Assembly (NCBI GenBank): GCA_016711485.1
Contig: JADJSX010000006.1
Location: forward strand, 420,001 to 484,000
DNA length: 64,000 nt
DNA from: Leptospiraceae bacterium
GTDB taxonomy: Bacteria > Spirochaetota > Leptospiria > Leptospirales > Leptospiraceae
Direction: 5' to 3'
Numbering within the stretch: position 1 is the first letter of the stretch; every line of letters begins with the position of its first letter. The notes below the pieces were generated by a model. The model made no database searches and was not told where the DNA came from. It saw only the letters and a list, made by a program, of their open reading frames with translations. A program made the translations under genes and the position numbers. Shown here piece after piece: positions 1 through 9,532 of the stretch.

Positions 1-33
1 TTTAAAAGTAGATGATATTTACGAAAAGAAATC

Positions 34-1461
34 TTAATTAACAGATACTTTTTCTGAAAGTGCTAAAGTTTTGTAATCTTTCCCGCCACCATGATAACGA
101 TACAACATAGTTCTAAGTAACAGCTTCATACCTGATTTGATTGATTCAGCATTTTCTAAATCGATTAAGTCAAATATGACAGGCATTACTTTAGGATCAT
201 CAATTTGATTTAATGCGGATAAGAATTCAGAGCGAAGTTCGTTCGCTTCGCCAGATTGTAGCTTTTTCAAAATTACTGGAACAGCCGATTTTTCTTTTAA
301 TACACCAAGGGAACGTGTAACTTCAATTTTTACGTCGACTACTTGTTCAGTATGGAGAGAAGAAACTAAATCCTTAATAACGGGAGTCGCTTTTAATTTT
401 CCAATTGCATAAGCTGACTTAGAGCGAACTTGACTATCCTGATCTTTCAGTAAAGCTGCCGAAAGACCAATTCCACCTCCGTGGTTATTTAAGATTAGAA
501 GGCTATCGACCATTTTAAGTCTCAGAGGAGAAAGTGTTTCCTTTTCCATAGCAACTGAAATAAATCTTGCATAGGATGAATCCTTAATCGTGTTTATAGC
601 ATCCACAGTAACATCTCGAACTTCTCGGTTAGAGTCGAATATAGTTTTTTGAAATACAGTCGTCGGAAATTTTGACTTTTGATTTGCAAGAGATACAACA
701 GCAGTTTTCCTTACTTCATAGTTAGTGTCGTTAGTTGCCATTGCTAATACGACATTTAGTTTTTCTTTGAGGCCGAGTTTCTCTATCACGACTACACATT
801 CACTTCGAATCGCAGGGCTTGGATCTGTCAAAAGTTTTGTTACGTGCATACTAGCACGTTCGTCATTTATATGATTCAAAGATTCGAGATAATAATACCG
901 GTGAATTGGTTGGTCAGAACTTCCTAATTCTAAAATAAATGGAAGAGCCCGATCGTCCTTAAAACTATCAATTGCTTTAAATGTATATTCTCTAACTGTT
1001 GCATCTCTATAGGTGATAAAATTTAGAATTTGATACATTAACCTTTTTTCTTTGTGGATAGCTGCAAAGTCTAGGATTTTGATTATATTTGCTTCATTTT
1101 TTGTATTTTCAAATACCCATTCTAAATCTTCCAAAAATAGAGGATTAAATTTTTCTAAATCAGCTCCAAAAGAAAAGTATACATCAAGGATTAATCCTTG
1201 TAAGTCACCTTCTGATTTAGTTTTTCTGAGGATAGAGGATACAATCGGGAATAGATCTTGTCTATTAGATGACTTGAAAGCGAGTAGGGCTTCTCGCTGT
1301 TTTTTATCTGAACCTAAAAGGTTTTCTTTCATTTCATCCTTATCTGAATCCGCCGCTGCAACGGAAAAAAAACTAGTGAAAGCAAGGATTAGAGGAATAC
1401 CTTTTATTAAAAAAGCCATACCGGATATTGAATCTGTTTTTTTTGTAGTGTTTTTCATCAA
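34..1461 (-). CDS. Exported HEAT-repeat protein
   Basis: The protein has 475 residues. A basic N-terminus and a hydrophobic stretch (about residues 18-37, ending ...FFSVAAADS) look like a Sec signal peptide, so it is probably periplasmic or membrane attached. The rest is helical with repeated units of the type 'DPSPAIRSECVVVIEKLG', 'DTNYEVRKTAVVSLANQ', 'DSNREVRDVTVDAINTI' and 'DSQVRSKSAYAIGKL', typical of HEAT repeats, which serve as protein-binding scaffolds. No catalytic motif is visible. It lies downstream of the ribH-nusB-TPR genes on the same strand with a gap of about 70 bp and may be co-transcribed. The partner is unknown. Confidence 0.75.
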   Translation of the reverse strand: MMKNTTKKTDSISGMAFLIKGIPLILAFTSFFSVAAADSDKDEMKENLLGSDKKQREALLAFKSSNRQDLFPIVSSILRKTKSEGDLQGLILDVYFSFGADLEKFNPLFLEDLEWVFENTKNEANIIKILDFAAIHKEKRLMYQILNFITYRDATVREYTFKAIDSFKDDRALPFILELGSSDQPIHRYYYLESLNHINDERASMHVTKLLTDPSPAIRSECVVVIEKLGLKEKLNVVLAMATNDTNYEVRKTAVVSLANQKSKFPTTVFQKTIFDSNREVRDVTVDAINTIKDSSYARFISVAMEKETLSPLRLKMVDSLLILNNHGGGIGLSAALLKDQDSQVRSKSAYAIGKLKATPVIKDLVSSLHTEQVVDVKIEVTRSLGVLKEKSAVPVILKKLQSGEANELRSEFLSALNQIDDPKVMPVIFDLIDLENAESIKSGMKLLLRTMLYRYHGGGKDYKTLALSEKVSVN

Positions 1462-1534
1462 TAAAATTACTTAAATAAGTGCAATTTGCAACTGCCTCTC
1501 ACTGTCCGGTACTAGCTATATTTAGTCAAGCCCT

Positions 1535-3610
1535 TTAGTATGGGGTTTGCTTACTCTGGATACTCGTTTCATACTCAGCCCTTGCCGCTCTTTTATTGTC
1601 GTATGCTTCTGTTAAATTCGGATCCAAATCAATGGCATTCTGGAACTCACGTAAAGCTTTTTTATACTCATGATTTTCGTAGTAGCAAATTCCTAGATAG
1701 TTGTATGCTTTAGCAGCCAGTTTGGGCTTTATATCAGACCGGACAATTGCTGTAAGTTCATCAATGGCCTTTTCTCTATCCATGAGAGACTTTGAATCGA
1801 TTAGTACTTTTGCTAGAACAAGTCTGCTTTCCATATCGTCTGGGTCTATATGGGAGCCGCGGTAAGCTTCATCTTTTGCTTTCGTTTTATTTTTTGAATC
1901 ACCTTCTGAATAAACGAGAGCTAACTTTCTATGGGCTAACTTTATTTCTTCTCCACTTTTGGAATGATTTAAAACAAAAATTAAATTCTTTTCTGCCAAA
2001 TCAAATTGTTTCTTTTTAAAGTAGGTGTCTGCTAATTTTAATCTAACTTTATAATTGTATTGATTTGTTTTTGCTATTTCTTCGTATTCAGTTGCTGCTT
2101 CATCTAGATAATTGTTTTCTTGGTAGTAGTCAGCTATTGCTTCTTTGTGTTTTGATTCGGTAGGATTTAGAGCATTTGCTTTTCTCCAGCTCTCTAATGC
2201 TTTGGAAGGTTGTCCTGCATTCTTGTATGCAATACCTAGATTATAATACGCATTTTCATTTTTCGGATTTAAATCTAGTGCTTTTTCAAATTCTACAATT
2301 GCTTCCCCATATCTCTCCATATCATCTAAAATGATCCCTAGATTTACGAGAGCATTTTCAGTATTTGAGTCACCTGGTGTTATGCGGATTACTTTTCTAA
2401 AAGCATCTTCTGCTTGGCTTAAATTCCCATGATTATAATATAAATCTGCAAGTTGATTTAGGGTATCTACATCGTCTGGTCGAAGTCTCATTGCTTTTTC
2501 TAAAGAAGCAATAGCGTTGTCATACATTTTTAAGTCTGCAAATGATTCAGCTATGTATCTATAAATTTGCGGATCCGTAGCTCCTGCATCCTGTGCTTTT
2601 TGGAAAAAGGCAACTGCTTCTTCCGTATTTTTTTTCTTTAGGAGAATAATACCTAAGTTGTAAAGATAACGAGAGTCATTCGGTTTGATAGTAATTGCTT
2701 CTCTAAAATGGTGTTCAGCTCCATTCAAATCTTCTCGGTGGTAAAAGATAGAGCCCAAATGGCCGTGAGAGAATTCTGCAATTTGACCTGTTCCCGCACT
2801 TTGAATCGCTTTTCGAAAATTATCAATTGCTTCCGGAATCATTCCTTGTTTGTATTGAGTAAGTGCTAAATTGTAAGTAAGATAAGGATCACCCGGTGTG
2901 TTGGAAAGACCATCTTTATAACTTTCCATCGCAGCTTTTGGATCATTCGAATCGTACAAAAGATTTCCAGCTAAGAGAGCAACTTTAGAATCGTTAGGTG
3001 CTATTTGTTTAGCTCTTTGAATTGTAGATCGCGCATCACTAATTCGACCTTCATGTTTATATGCAACGGCTAAGTCATAGTAGGCGTAAATATTTTTAGA
3101 ATCATAGGCAACAGCTTTTTTTAGATAATCAATAGCTTGTGCATATCTACCTTTTTCATCATAGATAATACCCAAAATTGTGAGTGCTATTGATTTATCC
3201 TCATCCGTTTCTGGACGATTTAGAAATTCTTCACATTTAGTTTCTGCTTTCTTTTGATACCTTTCTTGGTACAAGGTTATACATTCAGCAAGTCTAGGGT
3301 TCATAGAACTCGAAGGCAGATACGGCTTTTCTAAAATTCGGTCTAAAGAACCAGACTTATCTGTTGCTAAATCATTCTTAGAAAAACCACCAAGCCCACT
3401 TTTATTTCCAAAAAAATAAAACCAAGAAGTACCAGCTATTACTAAAACTAATAATATAAAAAATAGAACCCAAGGTAGATAATTGGTAGCAGTTTGTTGC
3501 CTTACCCGCATGGTAGAATATTCATCTGTTTCGTATTGAGTTACGTTAGGATTGGTTTCAGGTTCAACTGATTCAAACTTAAGTCTATTTTTCTTGATTG
3601 GTTCCATCAC
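1535..3610 (-). CDS. Membrane-anchored TPR-repeat protein
   Basis: The protein has 691 residues: an N-terminal cytoplasmic segment, one transmembrane helix at about residues 47-68 (LPWVLFFILLVLVIAG...), then a long array of tetratricopeptide repeats to the C-terminus. Many units fit the TPR consensus, for example 'AYYDLAVAYKHEGRISDA', 'YLYNLGIILLKKKNTEEAV' and 'AYYNLGIAYKNAGQPSKAL'. TPR arrays mediate protein-protein contacts; here the array probably faces the periplasm. The start codon overlaps the nusB stop by 4 nt, so the two are probably translationally coupled. The partner and exact role are unknown. Confidence 0.8.
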   Translation of the reverse strand: MMEPIKKNRLKFESVEPETNPNVTQYETDEYSTMRVRQQTATNYLPWVLFFILLVLVIAGTSWFYFFGNKSGLGGFSKNDLATDKSGSLDRILEKPYLPSSSMNPRLAECITLYQERYQKKAETKCEEFLNRPETDEDKSIALTILGIIYDEKGRYAQAIDYLKKAVAYDSKNIYAYYDLAVAYKHEGRISDARSTIQRAKQIAPNDSKVALLAGNLLYDSNDPKAAMESYKDGLSNTPGDPYLTYNLALTQYKQGMIPEAIDNFRKAIQSAGTGQIAEFSHGHLGSIFYHREDLNGAEHHFREAITIKPNDSRYLYNLGIILLKKKNTEEAVAFFQKAQDAGATDPQIYRYIAESFADLKMYDNAIASLEKAMRLRPDDVDTLNQLADLYYNHGNLSQAEDAFRKVIRITPGDSNTENALVNLGIILDDMERYGEAIVEFEKALDLNPKNENAYYNLGIAYKNAGQPSKALESWRKANALNPTESKHKEAIADYYQENNYLDEAATEYEEIAKTNQYNYKVRLKLADTYFKKKQFDLAEKNLIFVLNHSKSGEEIKLAHRKLALVYSEGDSKNKTKAKDEAYRGSHIDPDDMESRLVLAKVLIDSKSLMDREKAIDELTAIVRSDIKPKLAAKAYNYLGICYYENHEYKKALREFQNAIDLDPNLTEAYDNKRAARAEYETSIQSKQTPY

Positions 3611-4032
3611 AAATCTCCACTGAGTTTGGCTAATTCGTCCTTATACACTGCATCTAGAATTCCATTGATAAAGGTTACAGCAGTTTCTGATTCAAACTCT
3701 CTTGTAAGCTCTATCGCTTCGTTGATTACAACTTTCGGGGGGATATCCCTTTGGTTGATCAAACTATATATGGACAAACGCAAAATACAGCGATTAACAA
3801 CTGAAATGCGTTCGAATTCCCAGTTTTTTGAGTAGGACTTTATTATTGTATCGAGTAAATCCCAATTTTTCACAACACCTTTAATTAATTGCGTTGCAAG
3901 TTCTTTTTCTTCTGGCTCTAGAACTTTGTCATACCAACTAAAACTGATTGCATCTCCAATCGAGACACCGGTTAGTTCAATTTGGTAAAGGGCTTGTAGG
4001 GTGACGGATCTACTTTTATGTCTGGATGCCAT
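3607..4032 (-). CDS. nusB: Transcription antitermination factor NusB
   Basis: The protein has 141 residues, the usual NusB size. The N-terminus has the typical 'ASRHKSRSVTLQALYQIEL' layout (R-x5-LQxLY) and the C-terminal part carries 'RDIPPKVVINEAIELTREFE' and 'FINGILDAV', hallmarks of the all-helical NusB fold. NusB binds boxA RNA together with NusE (S10) and supports antitermination of rRNA operons. It overlaps the ribH stop by 1 nt and the downstream TPR gene by 4 nt; the ribH-nusB order is widespread in bacteria and supports the call. Confidence 0.95.
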   Translation of the reverse strand: MASRHKSRSVTLQALYQIELTGVSIGDAISFSWYDKVLEPEEKELATQLIKGVVKNWDLLDTIIKSYSKNWEFERISVVNRCILRLSIYSLINQRDIPPKVVINEAIELTREFESETAVTFINGILDAVYKDELAKLSGDL

Positions 4033-4496
4033 TAGATTTGTTTCAAGAGATTGACCATCTCAATTGCAGTGGATGCAGCCTCAAAGCCTTTATTACCAGC
4101 TTTTGTTCCGGCCCGTTCTATGGCTTGCTCGATATTCTCCGTCGTCAATACACCGAAAATAACCGGAATAGAGTTTTGTAAGCCAATATTTCCTACTTTA
4201 GCTGATTCACCGGCTACTAGGTCATAATGGGAAGTTGACCCACGTATGACTGCCCCAATACAAATTACGGAATCATACTTCTTAGATTTCGCTAATCGAT
4301 CTGCAGTGAGGGGAATTTCATAGGCACCGGGAATTCTGACGACAGTTATATCTTCTGAATTTACCCCATGACGAGTAAGTGAATCGAGAGCTCCTTTTAA
4401 AAGGCTTTCTGTAATAAATTCATTAAAACGGGAAACTACGATTGCATGTTTTTGACCTGCACCGTCTAAATTTCCAACTAGTTCTTTATATGGCAT
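4032..4496 (-). CDS. ribH: 6,7-dimethyl-8-ribityllumazine synthase
   Basis: The protein has 154 residues, standard for lumazine synthase, which condenses 5-amino-6-ribitylamino-uracil with 3,4-dihydroxy-2-butanone 4-phosphate in riboflavin synthesis. Visible family motifs are 'IVVSRFNEFITESLL', 'VRIPGAYEIP', 'VICIGAVIRGSTSHYD' (substrate loop and catalytic His region) and 'PVIFGVLTTENIEQAIERAG'. It is the first gene of the ribH-nusB-TPR operon. No FMN riboswitch is evident in the short stretch between it and the upstream tRNA gene. Confidence 0.96.
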   Translation of the reverse strand: MPYKELVGNLDGAGQKHAIVVSRFNEFITESLLKGALDSLTRHGVNSEDITVVRIPGAYEIPLTADRLAKSKKYDSVICIGAVIRGSTSHYDLVAGESAKVGNIGLQNSIPVIFGVLTTENIEQAIERAGTKAGNKGFEAASTAIEMVNLLKQI

Positions 4497-4508
4497 TTTC
4501 CTTCCTGT

Positions 4509-4581
4509 AGCCCACTGCCAGAATCGAACTGGCGACCTTTTCGTTACGAGGGAAACGCTCTACCATCTGAGCTAAGCGGGC
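4509..4581 (-). tRNA. tRNA-Thr (anticodon CGU)
   Basis: The reverse complement folds into a cloverleaf of 73 nt: a 7-bp acceptor stem (GCCCGCT with AGTGGGC, one G-T pair), D arm GCTC...GAGC, anticodon loop CTCGTAA giving anticodon CGT, and T arm GCCAG-TTCGATT-CTGGC. The anticodon stem has one C-C mismatch at the loop-closing pair. The discriminator base is U and CCA is not encoded. The gene is immediately upstream of ribH on the same strand. Confidence 0.93.
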
Positions 4582-4774
4582 GACTTATAGGATTACAGTT
4601 TTAAATATACTTGTTATGGCAAGTGGAAAATTAACAAAGATAATTCGTTAATAGACTAGAAATAAGATAGTATTGAGTCGGGCGAAATGATTTGAAATGA
4701 TTACAAAATTAAAACGAAAGAAAAATTAGAATAAAATGATATCTACGGATATTGATTATTTGCCGCTCTTATTT

Positions 4775-4933
4775 TTATTTAAATCGTAGGATTAGTTTAA
4801 TTTCTCCTTTATCGTTTTCTACAACTTCAAAACCTTCTTCTGTTAAAGATTTTTTTATTTTAAATAAGTTGAGATTGACTACTTTGTCATTTTTCCCAGG
4901 AAGTTTTCTTTTATTTGTAATTTCTTTTTTCAT
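4775..4933 (-). CDS. Small basic hypothetical protein (52 aa)
   Basis: An ATG-to-TAA frame of 52 residues beginning MKKEITNKRKLPGKNDKVVN and ending IKLILRFK. It is lysine-rich, with a basic N-terminus and an amphipathic middle ('NLFKIKKSLTEEGFEVVEND'). The ribosome binding site is weak (GGAC about 16 nt upstream). The translation looks more protein-like than the longer opposite-strand frame over the same bases. No family is recognised; the call rests on composition only. Confidence 0.45.
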   Translation of the reverse strand: MKKEITNKRKLPGKNDKVVNLNLFKIKKSLTEEGFEVVENDKGEIKLILRFK

Positions 4934-5171
4934 AGTTAATAAGATTTTCGTCCATTGCAGTTTTGTTGTTTACTGTTTAACTTTTTTGCAAATTTTTTTT
5001 TTGTATATATTGTATTCTAATGAGACTTAATTTGATTTAAAAAGTCTCATTATGTGCAAATGCGACAAAATAAAATTATGCGAATCAAAAAAACTTCTGA
5101 ATAAAACTACGCATAATTATAATATGCCGCAGTTCAAATTTATTTTTAGTATTTGCCTTAAATTATGATAG

Positions 5172-5284
5172 TATACCAAATGCCAAAAGTAAATACCTAC
5201 TCGTTTTAAATTGAACTATATTTTGTGCGTTTGGGAATACCCAATTTTTTACAAATTGGGTAATTACTTTTGGCAAAGGGTATA
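5172..5284. repeat. Family 1 inverted-repeat element, copy A
   Basis: About 113 bp bounded by imperfect terminal inverted repeats: left end TATACCAAATGCCAAAAGTA, right end TACTTTTGGCAAAGGGTATA. An internal hairpin (ACCCAATTT ... AAATTGGGT) sits in the right half. Near-identical copies are at 38446-38559 and, in inverted orientation, 50341-50455; a longer diverged copy is at 22491-22772. There is no coding capacity, so it is MITE-like. It lies in a stretch without larger genes. Confidence 0.85.
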
Positions 5285-5299
5285 TAAAATCGAAGTTAT

Positions 5300-5462
5300 A
5301 ACTGACATTACGCAAAATTGATAATTTACGGAGCCAAAGATGATTTTGAGAATATTAGAGAATGCTAATGAATTAATAAATTCAATAGCCTGCGGCAGCA
5401 AGCCCACCGCTAGGTGCAAACCTCAAGTGGAAGCTGGACTCACCTTGCGTAAGGTGAGTTAT
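5300..5462 (+). repeat. Family 2 ORF-bearing repeat, copy 1
   Basis: A member of a family with left end (A)CTGACxTTACGC and right end GCGTAAGGTGAG. In this copy the right end forms a perfect palindrome, CTCACCTT-GCGT-AAGGTGAG. The copy contains an SD-like GGAG followed by a small ORF at 5340-5486. Related copies lie at 24768, 31457, 38094 (inverted), 53219 and 57029. Confidence 0.75.
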
Positions 5463-5486
5463 AAATATTTTTATCAAGAAGTATAA
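5340..5486 (+). CDS. Small ORF carried by family 2 repeat (48 aa)
   Basis: ATG start 8 nt after GGAG; the translation begins MILRILENANELINSIACGS and continues KPTARCKPQVEAGLTLRKVS. The 'RILxxANELxN' core is shared with the ORFs at 53268-53387 and 57056-57319, and the KPTA(R/K)C segment with the latter. Whether any protein is made is unknown; it may simply be a translatable part of the repeat. Confidence 0.35.
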   Translation: MILRILENANELINSIACGSKPTARCKPQVEAGLTLRKVSYKYFYQEV

Positions 5487-5614
5487 ATTTGTTTTCGAAG
5501 CATAGAGGAATATCAGTATAAATTCTTAATTGCGATTTTGCCAAGTAACGCATAAAAAAGTTTTTTGCATTTACAAAGTCTTTGGGTATTAATAATGAAA
5601 GGAGAAATTTCTGA

Positions 5615-5971
5615 ATGAAAATCAATCAATTGCTAATACACTTTTTATTTAAGACTTCAATTATAATTTTGGGATTAGGGTTTGCTTTTGTTTTTGGAAT
5701 AATAGTGGTTCCTGCTTTCCTAAATAATCCAGATATTATTGGAGCTTTTGTCGCGGGATTTGTAAATCCATATTCATCTGGTTATTCTTTGGATACTATA
5801 TTTTGTTGGATGATTTTGGCTGTATGGGTTTTATTCGAATCAAAGACGAAAGGAATTCGTTATGGCTGGATAACTCTTTTGCTTGGAGTGATACCAGGAG
5901 TAGCTACTGGATTTGCATTGTATTTGTTATTACGTTTAAGGCAAGAGAAGGGTTTGTTGGAAAAAAGTTAA
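5615..5971 (+). CDS. DUF2834-like small membrane protein
   Basis: The protein has 118 residues and three predicted transmembrane helices (about residues 10-33, 58-75 and 83-106). The segment with two C-terminal helices, a charged 'FESKTKGIRYGW' turn, and a closing basic 'LLLRLRQEK' resembles the DUF2834 family of bacterial inner-membrane proteins of unknown role. An AAAGGAGAAA ribosome site precedes the ATG. It converges on the 97-residue gene on the other strand with only 4 bp between the stops. Confidence 0.65.
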   Translation: MKINQLLIHFLFKTSIIILGLGFAFVFGIIVVPAFLNNPDIIGAFVAGFVNPYSSGYSLDTIFCWMILAVWVLFESKTKGIRYGWITLLLGVIPGVATGFALYLLLRLRQEKGLLEKS

Positions 5972-5975
5972 AAAA

Positions 5976-6269
5976 CTATACCATCGGAAAAAAAGATGGA
6001 TCAGTATAATCAACATTTTCTTTTTCGCTCGCTTTGAAGTCATCAGGAATATCAACTTCTAGTTCTAAAATTAATTTTTTTAAACTTTCGAATTTTTCAA
6101 TTTCGGAAGTGATTGTACTCTGTAAAACTGAACTGTATTCTCTATCAACAGGAATACTGCTTCGAGTAGTTTTTAATTTAGCGATATCGCGGTTAATCGA
6201 TTCGTAGATATTATATAAATCTCTTACTTCCATAGAATATTTATCGGTATTAAATACCGTTAGATTCAC
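5976..6269 (-). CDS. Hypothetical protein (97 aa, helical)
   Basis: This 97-residue acidic, mostly helical protein (YNIYESINRDIAKLKTTR ... SEIEKFESLKKLILELEVD) could form a short coiled coil. It has no signal peptide, membrane helix or recognised motif. It starts at ATG and converges with the DUF2834-like gene. Function is unknown. Confidence 0.6.
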   Translation of the reverse strand: MNLTVFNTDKYSMEVRDLYNIYESINRDIAKLKTTRSSIPVDREYSSVLQSTITSEIEKFESLKKLILELEVDIPDDFKASEKENVDYTDPSFFPMV

Positions 6270-6552
6270 TCTGTTGTTACTAGATTAGTTTGTCATCCAA
6301 AAAATGGAAGAATTGAATTTATTCTACTTCGTTTTTAAATAACACTCTACTTTTTTCCTGTTGCATATTTTAGAATCGAACTTGCCTAACAAGGGGATAA
6401 AACAAACTTTACCTTTATTAAAAAAATTCAGATACCAAAAATTTTCCTGAATGAAAGTAGCGTTAATTCTTTAGGATCAATTTGAATAAATTAGGAGTTT
6501 ACGCAAATCAAAAATTATTAACGATTTTTGTTATCTTTATAAATCAGTAAAA

Positions 6553-7887
6553 ATGATTGCCAAGAACGGAACACTTAATAATTGTATTACAGTGCTTGGC
6601 TCCGGTCCTACAAAATTGCCATTAGGCATAAATATAAATACGGGTGAACCCTATAGTGTTTTCATTGTAGAGGATAGCATGTTATTTAGGACAGCACTTA
6701 AAAGATCTCTTGCAAGACTTAGCTTTATTGTTTCCGGAGAAGCAGGCGACGGACTTCACGCTATCAATCAAATCAAAGAAATGCATTTGAAACCAGATAT
6801 TGTTTGTGTAGACCAAGAAATGCCAGTGATGAACGGCATGGAAACAATTCGCGAAATAAAAAAGCTTTTCCCAAAAATGAAGATAATGCTAATTACAAGC
6901 CATAATGAGGGTGCGTTTGTAAAAGAAGTATTACAAGTTGGGGTTCACGGATACATTGTAAAACCATTTGAGACTGATACAATTATACGGAAATTTGCCC
7001 TTGTTTTAGGAAGAAGAGACATTTTAGGTAGCTTTGATAATAAAATAGAAAAACTTGATTTGAATAAAATTCGCCTTCCGAATCTTCCTATCGTATTTGC
7101 GAATGTCGTTAATTTTGATGTTGATGATCCTAAAAATGGCGTAGCAGAGTTAGAGAAAATCATCAGTCCTGATATTGCTGTCACAAGTTCCATTATTCGC
7201 TCTGCTAATTCTGCATATTATGGAAGGTCTGGAACTATCAGAAATTTAAGAGATGCAATTACATTAATTGGTATTAAAGTAGTGCGGAGAATGGTCATTA
7301 ACCAATATGACAAAGTTTTAAGTGATCCGTTAAAAGATCCAGCTTTTGTAAAATATTTAAGAGAATTACCTGTATTAACCTCGCTTATATCTTATGATTT
7401 ATTGACTCCTCTAAATTTAAAATCCTTATCAGGGGATATATTTGTTGTTTCGCTTTTACGAAAAATTGGAGTCAATATTTTAGCTTTAAATTTTCCAGAA
7501 AAATATTTGAAAGTTTTAAGATTGTATGAATTTGGAGTAAAGTCTTTGTATGATTTAGAGAGAGACGAAATAGGAATCGATTCCATTGACATAGGTAAAC
7601 GTGCTTTTCATATATGGAAAATGCCTGAATATTTTTCGAAAGTAATTTCTCATCAAAATTTTAATGTTACTGAATTAGATGTAGTATCAGATATTGATAG
7701 AGTTTCTCGTCTTGCAGAAATTCTAGCCAAACAGATGAAAAAAATTACAGTAATGGAAAAAGAAACCGAATTAATACCTACTATTCTAAATCACCATAAA
7801 GCCCCTGAGGGAACTCTAGAACTATTTGGTGAAGATTATTTGAGTATGATTGTAGATCATCCTTTTATGCGAATTGCAAACGGCTGA
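6553..7887 (+). CDS. Response regulator with HDOD output domain
   Basis: The protein has 444 residues. A receiver domain spans about residues 34-155, with the acidic pocket in 'IVEDS', phospho-acceptor Asp in 'CVDQEMPVMNG' and conserved Lys in 'YIVKPF'. It is followed by an HDOD domain (about 175-380) recognised from 'LPIVFANVV', 'SSIIRSANSAYYG' and 'AITLIGIKVVRRMV'. HDOD proteins lack the HD phosphodiesterase residues and usually act by protein interaction. The first 33 residues precede the receiver fold; no strong SD supports this start and a nearby alternative is possible. No histidine kinase is adjacent; the next gene is a diguanylate cyclase. Confidence 0.9.
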   Translation: MIAKNGTLNNCITVLGSGPTKLPLGININTGEPYSVFIVEDSMLFRTALKRSLARLSFIVSGEAGDGLHAINQIKEMHLKPDIVCVDQEMPVMNGMETIREIKKLFPKMKIMLITSHNEGAFVKEVLQVGVHGYIVKPFETDTIIRKFALVLGRRDILGSFDNKIEKLDLNKIRLPNLPIVFANVVNFDVDDPKNGVAELEKIISPDIAVTSSIIRSANSAYYGRSGTIRNLRDAITLIGIKVVRRMVINQYDKVLSDPLKDPAFVKYLRELPVLTSLISYDLLTPLNLKSLSGDIFVVSLLRKIGVNILALNFPEKYLKVLRLYEFGVKSLYDLERDEIGIDSIDIGKRAFHIWKMPEYFSKVISHQNFNVTELDVVSDIDRVSRLAEILAKQMKKITVMEKETELIPTILNHHKAPEGTLELFGEDYLSMIVDHPFMRIANG

Positions 7888-8022
7888 TTTTTAAATAAAA
7901 CCATTTTTTCCAACACTATCATTTCTTTGCAGTATGAGTTAAGGTAATACATTTTTTAATTTAGAAATAAATCTGAAAAAGTGCTAGTATAAACCTTTGA
8001 ATAAAAAAGAATAAAACGTAGA

Positions 8023-9513
8023 ATGGTAAACATTTTTCATTGGCAGAAATTGATTTTCAATGGAGAAATTTTGGAAAAATTAAAATACTTATTTCTATTT
8101 GCTATTTATCTGGGTTTTGCATGGCTTGGTATGTGGTTAACGTCGAAACCACCTTCATCCCTTTCTGTAATATGGTTACCGGCCGGCATTGGACTTGTTG
8201 CAGCTATTAGATTTGGTAGAAAAGGGTTAATTCTTGTTTTTCTTGCAAGCAGTTTAGCAAATGGTGGATATGGTTATATATTTGCAAAGGAAAATAAAGT
8301 TTTGGCTTTATATTCCGGATTGATAAGTGCAATTGTAGATATACTTCAAACTTGGATTGCGTTGCGGCTAATTCTTGTTTCCCGTTTATTGTTGGAATCA
8401 CCCAAAGACCTTATAATAATATTACTTCGTATATGCCTAATTCCACCGAGTTTGACTGTATGGATATTGCCTCTTATCTGGGAGAATGTAGCTGGTGTTC
8501 CTATTTCAAATGGTTGGATTGGATACTTAACTAAAACCGCTCAAATATTATCTGCGGATATGCTTGGTATATTTCTAGTGATCCCTTTATTTTTATCTTT
8601 GCGAAATTATAGTTCCTCAAGAATCTTAAAAATTTTTATTCATAGTTTATTACTTATTCTTGTGCCAATCATGGTCGCCTTCCTCGTATATATCCCATTG
8701 ATTAGTTTATTAGCGCCTGTTATTTTGTATTTAGTCGTTAAATATAGATTAGCTGGATCTACGATTTCTCTTATAATAGTTTGCGGATTTTTACTATTAT
8801 ACGCTATAATGTATGGCAATTCAAATCCAGATACAAACTGGTTTGGTTACTTCAACCTCTCTTTATTTATTCTCTGTTTAGGTTTAGTTCCACATTATAT
8901 CGCTTTAACATTAGAACAACTGAAAGTTGCGAATGAAACGCTCGAAATGAGGGTTTCGCAAAGAACAAAAGATCTTAGTATCGCGAATGAACAATTGGAA
9001 TTAGCGGCTAATACTGATATATTGACGGGACTTTTAAATAGACGTGCTTTTTTAAATCGATTTAAGTATGAATCGGATAGATCTAGTAGAACAGGAAAAC
9101 CTTATTCGATAGCAATTTTGGATCTAGATCATTTTAAAAGTATCAATGATCGATTTGGACATCATGCAGGTGACGAAATATTACTAGCCTTTTCGCAAAT
9201 CATGATATCCCATTTGCGGACAACAGATATTGCATGTAGATGGGGTGGGGAAGAGTTTTTAATACTGTTTCCGGATACCAAAGAAAATGAGGCAAATATA
9301 CCTTTGACTCGAATCAGAAAATTTGTAGAGACATCTGAAGATTTATCCTCCAAGGCATCCGTAAACCTAACTGTAAGTATCGGTATAAGTGATTCGGTTG
9401 TATCGCCAACAGAATCTATTATATCAAACGCCGACAAAGCGTTATATGCCGCTAAGGCAACTGGCCGAAATAGGATTTGCTTTTTTGACAATTTGTCAGA
9501 AGTAATATATTAA
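8023..9513 (+). CDS. MASE1-GGDEF diguanylate cyclase
   Basis: The protein has 496 residues. The N-terminal 300 residues hold about eight membrane helices with the MASE1 signature region ('SVIWLPAGIGLVAAIRFG'). A short coiled coil ('ETLEMRVSQRTKDLSIANEQ') links to a GGDEF domain (about 335-490) with 'DILTGLLNRRAF', 'DLDHFKSINDRFGHHAGDE' and an intact active-site GGEEF. It should make cyclic di-GMP from GTP in response to a membrane-perceived signal. It follows the REC-HDOD gene by 135 bp. An ISAs1 element was inserted 19 bp after its stop codon. Confidence 0.93.
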   Translation: MVNIFHWQKLIFNGEILEKLKYLFLFAIYLGFAWLGMWLTSKPPSSLSVIWLPAGIGLVAAIRFGRKGLILVFLASSLANGGYGYIFAKENKVLALYSGLISAIVDILQTWIALRLILVSRLLLESPKDLIIILLRICLIPPSLTVWILPLIWENVAGVPISNGWIGYLTKTAQILSADMLGIFLVIPLFLSLRNYSSSRILKIFIHSLLLILVPIMVAFLVYIPLISLLAPVILYLVVKYRLAGSTISLIIVCGFLLLYAIMYGNSNPDTNWFGYFNLSLFILCLGLVPHYIALTLEQLKVANETLEMRVSQRTKDLSIANEQLELAANTDILTGLLNRRAFLNRFKYESDRSSRTGKPYSIAILDLDHFKSINDRFGHHAGDEILLAFSQIMISHLRTTDIACRWGGEEFLILFPDTKENEANIPLTRIRKFVETSEDLSSKASVNLTVSIGISDSVVSPTESIISNADKALYAAKATGRNRICFFDNLSEVIY

Positions 9514-9532
9514 TTCTTAAGGTGCAGAAGTG

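Noticed and set aside
4590..4775. FMN riboswitch or other leader near ribH
   Set aside because: ribH is preceded directly by the tRNA gene with a short gap and no RFN-element sequence was seen.
4752..5030. 92-residue frame on the plus strand near 4.9 kb
   Set aside because: Hydrophobic low-complexity translation of AT-rich DNA; the opposite-strand 52-residue frame is more protein-like.
7392..7592. 66-residue minus-strand frame in the REC-HDOD gene
   Set aside because: Shadow of the HDOD coding region.
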